NCBI GenBank assembly: GCA_944372315.1
Contig: CALVYX010000035.1
Span: 1 to 17,333, forward strand
Direction: 5' to 3'
Length of the DNA: 17,333 nucleotides
DNA from: an uncultured Bacilli bacterium
GTDB lineage: Bacteria; Bacillota_I; Bacilli_A; RF39; UBA660
Shown: positions 8,407 through 17,199 of the stretch, piece after piece
How the letters are laid out: the number at the start of each line of letters is the position of its first letter
How positions within the stretch are numbered: the stretch's first letter is position 1
Made by a program: the position numbers and the translations under genes
The notes under the pieces: model-generated
The model's database searches: none
Told to the model about the DNA's origin: nothing
Seen by the model: only the letters and a program-made list of their open reading frames with translations

Positions 8407-9271
8407 ATGGTTAGATTTAATATCTAAAATAGCTAGTTTGTGTTTATGTTTTGTATTATTTGTAATGATTTCTATGTATATTGGTTTATTAGTTGCACCA
8501 AAATTGATTACTAAAGATAATGTAACTACAATAATTAATGATATAGATATGCAAGAAGTGTTAAGTGCCAATGAATCTAATAGTCTAAATCAACTTTATG
8601 AAATTGCTGATAATAATAACATAGATCGAGAAATAGTTAATGGAGTAATTAATTCTAATGAATTTAAAACTTTGATTAGTAATTACTATGGGGATGTTAC
8701 TGAATATTTATTAACTGGTGAAGAAGGAGATATTATTACTTCTAATCAAATTATTGATATTTTTAATAGTATTTTAGATAGAACTTCTAATGAATTGGGT
8801 ATCGCTCTTACGGAAGAACAAAGGGATAGTATTTTAACACAAGTAGAAGAAAAAGCACCAGAGATTGTTGAAGTTTTTCCAACATATGAAGAAATATCTA
8901 GTGAGATTAGTGAGGATGATATGAATGTTGTTCGGGTTTTACTTGGCAATAGTTCAAAAACAGTATTATTAATTATGATTATCATAGTTATTTTAATAAT
9001 AGCTGTAATTAGATGGTCAATATTTAGATTTGCTATATGGACGGGAGTAACCACAGTGTTAGCAGGGGGAGTTTTTATCGCTATAGGTGGACTTGGAAAT
9101 ATTGCGATGGACCTATTATTAGAAGAATATTCAACAGCAATTATAGAACTATTAAAGAACGATATTTTTGGTATATTTATAAATTATGGTTTTATGACTT
9201 TAGTAATAGGTGTTGTTCAAATAATTTATTATTTTGTAATACGCAATAGATTTAATCAAAAAGAAACTTAA
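8396..9271 (+). CDS. Membrane protein of unknown function, four predicted helices
   Basis: I do not recognise this family. The 291-residue product has one N-terminal hydrophobic segment (about 13-35), a soluble acidic and helical stretch of about 150 residues (36-188), then three hydrophobic segments (about 189-206, 210-233 and 257-283) and a short basic tail. The layout suggests an extracytoplasmic domain held between membrane anchors. No catalytic motif is evident. The ATG at 8396 overlaps the plsC-like gene by 11 bp and has no strong ribosome site, which suggests coupled translation and a shared role at the membrane. A strong terminator follows the stop. It is cargo of the inserted element. 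Confidence 0.8.
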   Translation: MKNKWLDLISKIASLCLCFVLFVMISMYIGLLVAPKLITKDNVTTIINDIDMQEVLSANESNSLNQLYEIADNNNIDREIVNGVINSNEFKTLISNYYGDVTEYLLTGEEGDIITSNQIIDIFNSILDRTSNELGIALTEEQRDSILTQVEEKAPEIVEVFPTYEEISSEISEDDMNVVRVLLGNSSKTVLLIMIIIVILIIAVIRWSIFRFAIWTGVTTVLAGGVFIAIGGLGNIAMDLLLEEYSTAIIELLKNDIFGIFINYGFMTLVIGVVQIIYYFVIRNRFNQKET

Positions 9272-9302
9272 TATTATTAGAAATTCTAATAATATTTTTT
9301 TT
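9270..9302 (+). terminator. Terminator of the plsC-membrane protein unit
   Basis: The 11-bp perfect stem 9270-9280 with 9286-9296 has the loop AAATT and is followed by T residues through 9302. It overlaps the stop codon of the membrane-protein gene and separates the cargo unit from the recombinase unit. Confidence 0.88.
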
Positions 9303-9327
9303 GCATATTTTTTATTGAGTTGATGAT

Positions 9328-9423
9328 ATGAAAGAGTATGTAATAATAGAAGAATATGGTGATATAGATATATTAAAAATAATTAAGGAATATTTACAAG
9401 AACGTGATCAAGATGAAATATAA
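9328..9423 (+). CDS. Small acidic ORF (31 aa) overlapping the recombinase start
   Basis: The frame begins MKEYVIIEEYGDIDILKI and ends QERDQDEI, rich in Glu and Asp. It starts 26 bp after the terminator of the cargo unit and its TAA overlaps the recombinase ATG (9413) by 11 bp. The recombinase ATG lacks a clear ribosome site, so this ORF could serve to couple translation. Its own ribosome site is weak (GAG at about 9317). A small protein paired with a serine integrase could be a directionality factor, but no homology supports that here. It could also be an untranslated leader that is open by chance. Confidence 0.4.
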   Translation: MKEYVIIEEYGDIDILKIIKEYLQERDQDEI

Positions 9424-10819
9424 CGAATTTTTTAAAGTAGGTATCTATATTAGGTTATCTAAAGAAGATCTGTTAAAAGATGAAAATAGTGAAAGTGAGA
9501 GCGTCAAAAATCAAAGAAAATTAATTTATAAATATTTAAAAGAAAATAATTTGAATATAGAAAAAGAATATATAGATGATGGTTACTCTGGGACAACTTT
9601 TAATAGACCCGCTTTTAATAACTTATTAAAAGATATAAAAAATAATAAAATAAATATGGTTATAACTAAAGATCTATCAAGACTTGGTAGAGATTACATT
9701 AAAACTGGTTATTATGTAGAAAATTATTTTCCTACTTATAAAATAAGATATGTTTCTATTCTAGATGGAATCGATACTTATTATGATAGTACCAATAATG
9801 AAATAGCACCATTTAAAGCTTTATTTAATGATATGGTATCAAAAGATACTTCTAAAAAGATTAAGTCTATTTTAAAAAACAAGAAAGAACAAGGATTGTT
9901 TTTAGGAAGCAAAGCACCATATGGATATAAAAAGGATCCTAATAATAAAAATAAATTAATTATAGATAATGTAGAAAGTAAAATAGTAAAAAAGATATTT
10001 TCGTTATCATTAAATGGAAATAATAATAGAGATATTGCAGCGTACTTAAATAAAAAACAAATACTATCTCCTAGCAATCAAAGATGGACTTCTTCTAGTG
10101 TATATAACATCTTAAATAACAAAGAATATACAGGATGTTTGATTAGTAATGTATGGACTAATATTAGTTATAAAAACAAAACACGTATAAAAAGAAATTG
10201 TAATGAATGGATAGTGATTAAAAATACTCATGAAAAAATAATTGATGAAAAGATTTTTAATATTATTCAAAGTAGGAAGAAAAATAAAAGTAATTCTAAA
10301 GTAACTAGAAATAAATTATTATTAGAAGGACTAGTTTTTTGTGAAGAATGTAATAGTCTATTGGGAATATGTTATTTAAAGAAGAGAAAACATTATGTGA
10401 TGACTTGCAATAAGTATAGAAATAATTCTAATAACTGTACATCTCACTATATAAATTATAAAAAATTAGAAGATCTTGTTTTAATAAAAATAAATAATAT
10501 TTTAAATAAGTTTACTAAAACATATGGAGTTGTTTTAAATGAAAAAAAAGATAATAAAAAGATCCAAATAATTAATAATAAATTAAAATATTTATATGAA
10601 GATAGACTGAATGAAATCATAGATTTAAATACATATTTGAATAAAAGTAAAGAATTAAAAGAAGAGTTAAGAAAAATAGAGAATTATTCTAAATTGCTAT
10701 CCCATAATGATAATGTTAAAATAGAAATAACAAGAGAATTATTATTTAGGTTAGTTAAGAAAATAACTATTAATAATGGTAAACAAATAAAAATAATGTA
10801 TAATTTTTCCAAATTTTGA
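9413..10819 (+). CDS. Large serine recombinase (site-specific integrase)
   Basis: Large serine recombinases cut both att sites with a serine nucleophile and exchange strands about a 2-bp crossover. The 468-residue protein (ATG at 9413; GTG at 9404 is an alternative adding three residues) has the resolvase domain at about 1-150 with GIYIRLSKED (catalytic Ser16), YSGTTFNRP, and the DLSRLGRD arginine motif. The recombinase domain follows at about 160-290, then a zinc ribbon CEEC...C...C at about 309-345, and a Lys/Glu-rich coiled-coil-like tail. The organisation resembles the TnpX/TndX and SpoIVCA groups. All key residues appear intact. Its TGA lies 1 bp before the right att arm, as is typical of phage and element integrases. 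Lys and Asn content is higher than in its neighbours. Confidence 0.95.
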   Translation: MKYNEFFKVGIYIRLSKEDLLKDENSESESVKNQRKLIYKYLKENNLNIEKEYIDDGYSGTTFNRPAFNNLLKDIKNNKINMVITKDLSRLGRDYIKTGYYVENYFPTYKIRYVSILDGIDTYYDSTNNEIAPFKALFNDMVSKDTSKKIKSILKNKKEQGLFLGSKAPYGYKKDPNNKNKLIIDNVESKIVKKIFSLSLNGNNNRDIAAYLNKKQILSPSNQRWTSSSVYNILNNKEYTGCLISNVWTNISYKNKTRIKRNCNEWIVIKNTHEKIIDEKIFNIIQSRKKNKSNSKVTRNKLLLEGLVFCEECNSLLGICYLKKRKHYVMTCNKYRNNSNNCTSHYINYKKLEDLVLIKINNILNKFTKTYGVVLNEKKDNKKIQIINNKLKYLYEDRLNEIIDLNTYLNKSKELKEELRKIENYSKLLSHNDNVKIEITRELLFRLVKKITINNGKQIKIMYNFSKF

Positions 10820-10820
10820 T

Positions 10821-10847
10821 GCTATCTTTTTAAATTAGTAGCACCTG
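10821..10847. repeat. Right element junction (attR-type): inverted arm plus core
   Basis: The arm 10821-10843 mirrors 7712-7734 and runs into the core AGCACCTG (10840-10847) with the central CC at 10844-10845. The bases beyond are binding-protein coding sequence. The arm supplies the five extra codons (Thr-Asn-Leu-Lys-Arg) and stop that now end the N-terminal fragment. Confidence 0.88.
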
Positions 10848-11064
10848 GTATCAGACTTAATTCAATATCAATTCCATAATCTTCAAAATATCCTAAAGCA
10901 ATAGCAGCATATTGTGGTGCATAGAAAATACTGTGGGTTACTTCTGCTACTCTTACTTTAGTTAAACCGTTATCTTCTTCTTTCTTAAAAGCATTAAATA
11001 ATACTGCAGAAGCTAAAACAAAAATAATTAAAATTGCTACAATAGTAATTATTTTTCTTCTCAT
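10822..11064 (-). pseudogene. ABC substrate-binding protein, N-terminal fragment of an interrupted gene
   Basis: This is the first 75 residues of the NitT/TauT-type binding protein, followed by five codons and a stop contributed by the element. The start is ATG at 11064 with a strong AGGAGG ribosome site (11070-11075). Residues 1-3 are basic and about 5-26 are hydrophobic, forming an export or anchor segment. No lipobox cysteine is seen, so it may be a signal anchor or cleaved peptide rather than a lipoprotein. The mature start KVRVAEVTHSIFYAPQYAAI and GYFEDYGIDIEL match the NMT1/SsuA-like lobe-1 strand. The missing part continues in frame at 7713 going down to 6938. As it stands the gene cannot make a functional binding protein. 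Confidence 0.88.
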
Positions 11065-11091
11065 AAAATCCTCCTTTAATAATTACAATGT

Positions 11092-11097
11092 ATTATA
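11092..11097 (-). promoter_or_regulatory. Candidate -10 of the ABC operon promoter
   Basis: TATAAT is read on the minus strand 17 bp before the AGGAGG of the binding-protein gene. The -35 region is poor. It sits back to back with the plus-strand -10 at 11104-11109, forming a divergent promoter region. Confidence 0.45.
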
Positions 11098-11103
11098 CGT
11101 GAT

Positions 11104-11109
11104 TATAAT
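11104..11109 (+). promoter_or_regulatory. Candidate -10 for the unknown small protein gene
   Basis: TATAAT lies at 11104-11109, with TTACAA (11083-11088) as a possible -35 at a short 15-bp spacing. It is 50 bp before the ATG at 11160 and overlaps the divergent ABC promoter region. Confidence 0.45.
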
Positions 11110-11159
11110 AATAATGTGAGTAAGGAATTAGAAAATATAATTGGAAAGGCGGTATAAAT

Positions 11160-11507
11160 ATGTATAATTTTAAAATAATGGATGGTGAAGAAATAATTTT
11201 AATTTCAGATAATTCATTATTAAAAAAAGATGAAGATATAGTAGAAATATCTACTATATTATCTAATAAAAGAATGATACTATTAGATTTTCCTAGTAAA
11301 GATAATAATTACGAAGAAGCTTTAAGAACTAGTAGAGGAGTAGATTATTTTAAAATGAAGGAGGTAATATTAGAAATAAATTTGCAGGATATCAAAGATT
11401 TAATACCAGAAAAAGAATTTGATCAATACATATTAACTAATGGAAATTATTTTTATTTAAAAGATGAAGAAATAAAAAAAGAAGTTAAGAAGTTATTATC
11501 ACTATAG
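11160..11507 (+). CDS. Hypothetical protein (115 aa)
   Basis: I do not recognise this protein. It is small, soluble and charged, with alternating predicted strands (YNFKIMDGEEIILISDN, KRMILLDFP) and a C-terminal Lys/Glu-rich helix (DEEIKKEVKKLLSL). No cysteines, membrane segments or catalytic motifs are visible. AAAGGCGG 7 bp before the ATG supports expression, and the frame is open with normal codon use. It stands alone between the divergent ABC promoter region and pcrA, which has its own promoter. The strand-rich start loosely recalls small PH-like domains, but that is only an impression. Confidence 0.75.
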   Translation: MYNFKIMDGEEIILISDNSLLKKDEDIVEISTILSNKRMILLDFPSKDNNYEEALRTSRGVDYFKMKEVILEINLQDIKDLIPEKEFDQYILTNGNYFYLKDEEIKKEVKKLLSL

Positions 11508-11530
11508 TAATAATTTCTTTTTTTTATTAT
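11493..11530 (+). terminator. Weak intrinsic terminator before pcrA
   Basis: TTATTA (11493-11498) pairs with TAATAA (11508-11513), and a T-rich run interrupted by one C follows. The stem is AT-only and overlaps the stop codon, so it is a weak candidate. Confidence 0.4.
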
Positions 11531-11540
11531 TAAAATACGG

Positions 11541-11546
11541 TATAAT
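11541..11546 (+). promoter_or_regulatory. Candidate -10 of the pcrA promoter
   Basis: A consensus TATAAT lies 24 bp before the pcrA ATG. The -35 region is only T-rich. A start near 11553 gives a short leader containing the ribosome site AAAGTAGGT (11556-11564). Confidence 0.5.
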
Positions 11547-11570
11547 GGATATAAGAAAGTAGGTATAAGC

Positions 11571-13664
11571 ATGAAGATAGATGATTTAAACAAAGAACAG
11601 CAAGAAGCGGTTTTACAAACAGATGGACCTATTTTAATATTAGCGGGAGCAGGAAGTGGTAAAACTAGAGTTTTAACTACTAAAATAGCGTATTTAATCC
11701 AAGATATAGGTATAAGTCCATATAATGTTTTAGCAATAACTTTTACTAATAAAGCGGCTAAAGAGATGAGTGATAGACTATATCATATGATAGGTGAAGT
11801 ATCAAAAAAAGTACAAGTATCTACCTTTCACTCTTTTGGGTTAAAAATATTAAGAGAAAACTGTGAAGCTTTAGGATATAAATCTAATTTTGTCATCATG
11901 GATAGTGAAGATACTCTTACAGTGATAAAGAAAATACTGAAAGGATTAGATTTGGATCCTAAACAATATAATCCAAGTGCCATTAGAAATAAAATAAGTG
12001 GATGTAAAAATGAACTTATGTCTCCTAATGAATATGAAAAATATGCTATTAGTGAATTTGAAGAAGTAGTATTAAAAGTATATCGCAAATATCAAGAGAC
12101 TTTATTTAAAAATAATTCTATTGATTTTGATGATCTTTTAATTTTACCAATTAAATTATTTAGAGAATTTCCAAGTGTGTTACAAAAATATCAAGAAAGA
12201 TTTCAGTATATATTAATTGATGAGTCTCAAGATACAAATGAGGCTCAATATATTTTAACTAAAATGATTAGTGCTAAATATAAAAACATTTGTTGTGTTG
12301 GAGATAATGATCAATCCATATATAGCTTTAGAGGAGCCAATTATCGTAATATTCTAAACTTTGAGAAAGATTATAAAGATGCTAAAGTCATTAAATTAGA
12401 ACAAAATTATCGATCAACCACTAATATATTAGATGCTGCTAATGAGGTAATAAAAAATAATCGTGAACGAAAAGATAAAAACTTATGGTCTGATAAAGGA
12501 GAAGGAGAAAAAATTTCTTATTTTAGGGCTTTTAATGAACGAGATGAGGCTTTCTATGTGGTAAGAGAAATCAAAAAACTTTTGAACCAAGGAATTAATT
12601 ATCAAGATATTGCTGTCTTATATAGAACTAATGCTCAATCTAGAAATATGGAAGAAGAATTATTAAGAGAAAATATTCCGTACCGAGTTGTTGGAAGTTT
12701 TTATTTCTATAGTAGAAAAGAAATTAAAGATTTAATTGCATATTTAAGATTAATTCATAATACAGATGATAATGTAAGCTTACTTCGAGTAATTAATACT
12801 CCAAAAAGAGGAATTGGATTAAAAACTATTGATAATTTAACTGTGAAAGCTGATAGTATGGAGATAAGTTTATTTGATGCTATTGATAGTGGTAAAGAAC
12901 TAGAATTTAAAAAATTAATTAATGATTTAAAAGAACTTAGTGCTGATTTGACTTTAACTGAGTTGGTTGATAAAATTTTAGATGTAACAGGAATAAGAAA
13001 AGAATATGAGGATGAGAAAACATTAGAAGCTGACATTAGAATTGAAAACTTAGAAGAATTTAAATCTATTACTAAATCTTTCGAAGAACGTGAAGGAGTG
13101 ATATCCTTAGAAGATTTCTTACTTGAAATCAGTCTAGTAAGTGATGTTAATGAATATAGGGATGATAAGAATCGAATAAGTTTAATGACTGTTCATTCGG
13201 TTAAAGGATTAGAGTTTGATTATGTCTTTATCATTGGTTTAGAAGAAGGAATATTTCCACATATAAATTCATTAATGGATAATTCAGAATTAGAAGAAGA
13301 GCGAAGACTATGTTATGTAGCACTTACTAGAGCAAGAAAGAAACTATATTTAGTTAATGCTAGAACTAGAACTATTTATGGTAAAGAATCTAGTAATCCA
13401 GCAAGTAGATTTATAGGAGAAATCAATGAAGACTTAATTAGCAAAGAATTCAAAGATGATCAAGAAAATACACCTAAAGTAAATAAAGAAGAATTCTTCT
13501 ATGAAGAAGATGTTGATTATAAAGTAGGGGACTTTGTATATCATGAAGTCTTTGGCCAAGGAAAAGTAGTAGAAGTTACTAATACATTAATTAGTATTGC
13601 TTTTAAACATCCATATGGAATAAAAAAATTAATGAAAAATCATAAAAGTATAAAGAAAATATAA
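11571..13664 (+). CDS. pcrA: ATP-dependent DNA helicase PcrA (UvrD family)
   Basis: PcrA is a 3'-5' superfamily-1 helicase used in nucleotide excision repair, in replication-transcription conflict resolution and in rolling-circle plasmid replication. The 697 residues (usual 720-740) show the Q motif LNKEQQEAV, Walker A AGAGSGKT (25-32), motif Ia TFTNKAAKEM, STFHSFG, Walker B LIDESQD, motif III VGDNDQSIYSFRGA, motif IV EQNYRST, motif V TVHSVKGLEFD and motif VI YVALTRARKK. The C-terminal Tudor-like domain that contacts RNA polymerase is present (YKVGDFVYHEVFGQGKVVEV). It has its own promoter and leads into the nucleotidyltransferase gene 10 bp downstream. It is clearly distinct from HelD at 3321. 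Confidence 0.96.
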   Translation: MKIDDLNKEQQEAVLQTDGPILILAGAGSGKTRVLTTKIAYLIQDIGISPYNVLAITFTNKAAKEMSDRLYHMIGEVSKKVQVSTFHSFGLKILRENCEALGYKSNFVIMDSEDTLTVIKKILKGLDLDPKQYNPSAIRNKISGCKNELMSPNEYEKYAISEFEEVVLKVYRKYQETLFKNNSIDFDDLLILPIKLFREFPSVLQKYQERFQYILIDESQDTNEAQYILTKMISAKYKNICCVGDNDQSIYSFRGANYRNILNFEKDYKDAKVIKLEQNYRSTTNILDAANEVIKNNRERKDKNLWSDKGEGEKISYFRAFNERDEAFYVVREIKKLLNQGINYQDIAVLYRTNAQSRNMEEELLRENIPYRVVGSFYFYSRKEIKDLIAYLRLIHNTDDNVSLLRVINTPKRGIGLKTIDNLTVKADSMEISLFDAIDSGKELEFKKLINDLKELSADLTLTELVDKILDVTGIRKEYEDEKTLEADIRIENLEEFKSITKSFEEREGVISLEDFLLEISLVSDVNEYRDDKNRISLMTVHSVKGLEFDYVFIIGLEEGIFPHINSLMDNSELEEERRLCYVALTRARKKLYLVNARTRTIYGKESSNPASRFIGEINEDLISKEFKDDQENTPKVNKEEFFYEEDVDYKVGDFVYHEVFGQGKVVEVTNTLISIAFKHPYGIKKLMKNHKSIKKI

Positions 13665-13674
13665 GGAGGATTTT

Positions 13675-14587
13675 ATGAACAAAAACAAAACATTAGTAAT
13701 TATGGCTGCCGGTATGGGTAGTAGATTTGGAGGATTAAAACAAATTGAACCAATAGGACCAAATGGTGAATTTATTATTGATTATTCAATATATGATGCT
13801 ATAAAAGCAGGGTTCGATAGAGTAGTATTTATTATTAAAGAAGAAAACTTTGATATCTTTAAAGAGACTGTTGGAAATAGAATAGCTAATCATATTAAAG
13901 TTGATTATGTATTCCAAAGAATAGAAGATATACCAAGTGGTTTTACTGTACCAGAGGGAAGAGTAAAACCATGGGGAACCTCTCATGCTATTATGGCATG
14001 TTGTGGAGTAGTTAATGAAGATTTTATCGTTATTAACTCAGATGATTTTTATGGAAAAGATGCTTTTGTAAAAGCTTATCAATTCTTAGAAGAAAGAGAA
14101 AAAAATAATTTAAAAGAATATGCTATTATTGGTTATAAAGTGGCCAATACTCTAACTGAAAATGGTTCCGTAAAAAGAGGAGTATGCGAGTTAGATGGGG
14201 ATTATTTATCTGCTATTATTGAAAGTAAAGTAGAAAAAGAAGAAGGAATTATTAAAGCTTCACCATTAGACGGAAGTGATTCCTTTGTTGTAGATCCTAA
14301 TTCTTGTGTATCTATGAATTTCTTTGCTTTTACTCCTGATATATTAGATTACTTAAAAAATAATTTTGCTAAGTTCTTAGAAAACAACAAAGATAATATG
14401 GATAAATGTGAATATTTATTACCAGAATCAGTCTTTAATAAAATAAGGGAAGAAGATATGAAAGTAAGAGTAGTACCTACTACAGCGAAATGGTATGGAG
14501 TTACTTATAAAGAAGATAAGGAAAGCGTAGTAAATGCTATCAAGAATATGATTGATAGTGGAAAATATCCACAAGACTTGTGGAAAT

Positions 14588-14589
<2 letters not shown>
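13675..14589 (+). CDS. Sugar-phosphate-type nucleotidyltransferase
   Basis: Proteins of this fold transfer a nucleotide from an NTP to a sugar or choline phosphate, releasing pyrophosphate. The 304-residue protein opens with the NTP-binding signature AAGMGSRFGGLKQ at 11-23, and later has VINSDDFYG, the metal-binding aspartate region, with KPWGTSHAI for base and substrate contacts. The acceptor is not identifiable. AAGGAGGA overlaps the pcrA stop (13662-13664) and lies 4 bp before the ATG, so the gene is co-transcribed with pcrA. A terminator follows. Its position between pcrA and ligA is unusual, as those two are often adjacent in Bacillota. Confidence 0.85.
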
Positions 14590-16643
<2,054 letters not shown>

Positions 16644-16655
16644 ATTAATGGATAA

Positions 16656-16667
16656 CCTAATATTAGG
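16656..16667. repeat. 12-bp perfect palindrome after ligA
   Basis: CCTAATATTAGG is a perfect palindrome just before the ribosome site of the 30-codon ORF. The half ACCTAATAT recurs at about 16789. It might be an operator-like site or chance in AT-rich DNA. Confidence 0.35.
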
Positions 16668-16675
16668 TGATTACA

Positions 16676-16768
16676 ATGAATAAAAAACAAAAAATAATAA
16701 GAAAAGGTTATTGCTTGGGAAAGAAGTATTATAAAAATTTGTTAGTTCATTCTAAAGAAAATAATTAA
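16676..16768 (+). CDS. Small basic ORF (30 aa), hypothetical
   Basis: The frame starts MNKKQKIIRKGYCLGKKYYK and ends KENN, and is rich in Lys. A good ribosome site, AGGTGA (16665-16670), lies 5 bp before the ATG. It sits 32 bp after ligA without a terminator between, so it may share the ligA transcript. No family is recognised, and a length of 30 codons makes chance possible. Confidence 0.4.
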   Translation: MNKKQKIIRKGYCLGKKYYKNLLVHSKENN

Positions 16769-16837
16769 TTTTTAGGCCATTCAAATATACCTAATATCTA
16801 TATGTGAATATCATAAGACTAGATAGGAGGAAAATAA

Positions 16838-17107
16838 ATGTTTGGTGGATGTTGTCGTGATAGACAAAATGAATTTAATCAAAATTTTGTAGGTGATAAT
16901 GATATCACTATGGATATCGATGTTAACATGAGTGGAGGAAATATGATGATGGCACAACAAGGTGGTGCTCCAATGATGGGGTCTGTACAATCACCAATTG
17001 TAGAACCATTACAAGAACGCGTTGTTCATAGGACAATAATGCATGAAGTGCCTCAGGATTGCCAATTTATGTTATACACAAAATATGGAATGAATTTGCA
17101 CACATAA
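16838..17107 (+). CDS. Small CotD-like protein (89 aa), Met- and Gly-rich
   Basis: The protein starts MFGGCCRDRQ, has a Met/Gly/Gln-rich middle (residues about 31-50, including NMMMAQQGGAPMMG), and then SPIVEPLQERVVHRTIMHEVPQDC. The latter segment resembles the PIVxPT...HEVPHxCP pattern of CotD-family inner spore coat proteins. The match is short and recalled by pattern only. The tail after DC lacks the usual His-rich end, so it may be shortened or diverged. AGGAGG lies 7 bp before the ATG, which supports real expression. A good terminator follows. Alternatives are an unrelated surface or metal-binding small protein. Confidence 0.6.
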   Translation: MFGGCCRDRQNEFNQNFVGDNDITMDIDVNMSGGNMMMAQQGGAPMMGSVQSPIVEPLQERVVHRTIMHEVPQDCQFMLYTKYGMNLHT

Positions 17108-17118
17108 TAGTTAAAAAT

Positions 17119-17150
17119 AGTCTTATAATATAGGTAATTGTAAGACTTTT
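17119..17150 (+). terminator. Intrinsic terminator after the CotD-like gene
   Basis: AGTCTTA (17119-17125) pairs with TAAGACT (17141-17147). The stem can be extended inward to about 11 bp with one G-U pair, and T residues follow. Confidence 0.75.
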
Positions 17151-17173
17151 TATATAAACTAAAGTTTTTACGA

Positions 17174-17179
17174 TATAAT
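17174..17179 (+). promoter_or_regulatory. Candidate -10 of the metallophosphoesterase gene
   Basis: A consensus TATAAT sits 20 bp before the ATG at 17200, right after the preceding terminator. The ribosome site GGTGGTGA is at 17187-17194. No clear -35 is seen. Confidence 0.5.
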
Positions 17180-17199
17180 GTTATTGGTGGTGATAGTAA

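Larger units (their letters stand above)
7711..10844. mobile_element. 3.1-kb serine-recombinase integrative element inside the ABC binding-protein gene
   Basis: The element of 3,134 bp carries a plsC-like gene, a membrane-protein gene, a 31-codon ORF and a large serine recombinase gene, all on the plus strand, opposite to the host gene. Its ends are defined by the shared core AGCACCTG and by 23-bp inverted arms. Removing it by joining the cores restores Pro-Gly-Ala-Asp-Lys in frame and a 330-codon binding protein. No transfer, replication, capsid or transposase genes are present. The precise join is seen in the sequence; that the recombinase inserted the element and can still excise it is inferred from family knowledge and from the intact catalytic motifs. 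Confidence 0.9.

Noticed and set aside
9037..9249. Plus-strand 70-codon frame rich in Tyr, Arg and Cys
   Set aside because: It is wholly inside the membrane-protein gene in another frame and has no ribosome site or family character.
6938..11064. The two binding-protein pieces as two separate genes or a frameshifted pair
   Set aside because: They join in frame at the shared 8-bp core to one continuous family-like protein, and both junctions carry the recombinase arms, so insertion explains the split better.
11514..11540. Hairpin TAATAAT/ATTATTA before pcrA as a strong terminator
   Set aside because: Its loop is itself the T run, so it does not have the stem-then-T layout. Only the weaker hairpin at 11493-11513 was kept.
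17048..17107. Frameshift in the CotD-like gene to explain its odd C terminus
   Set aside because: The alternative frames do not restore a His-rich CotD tail, so divergence or truncation is as likely.
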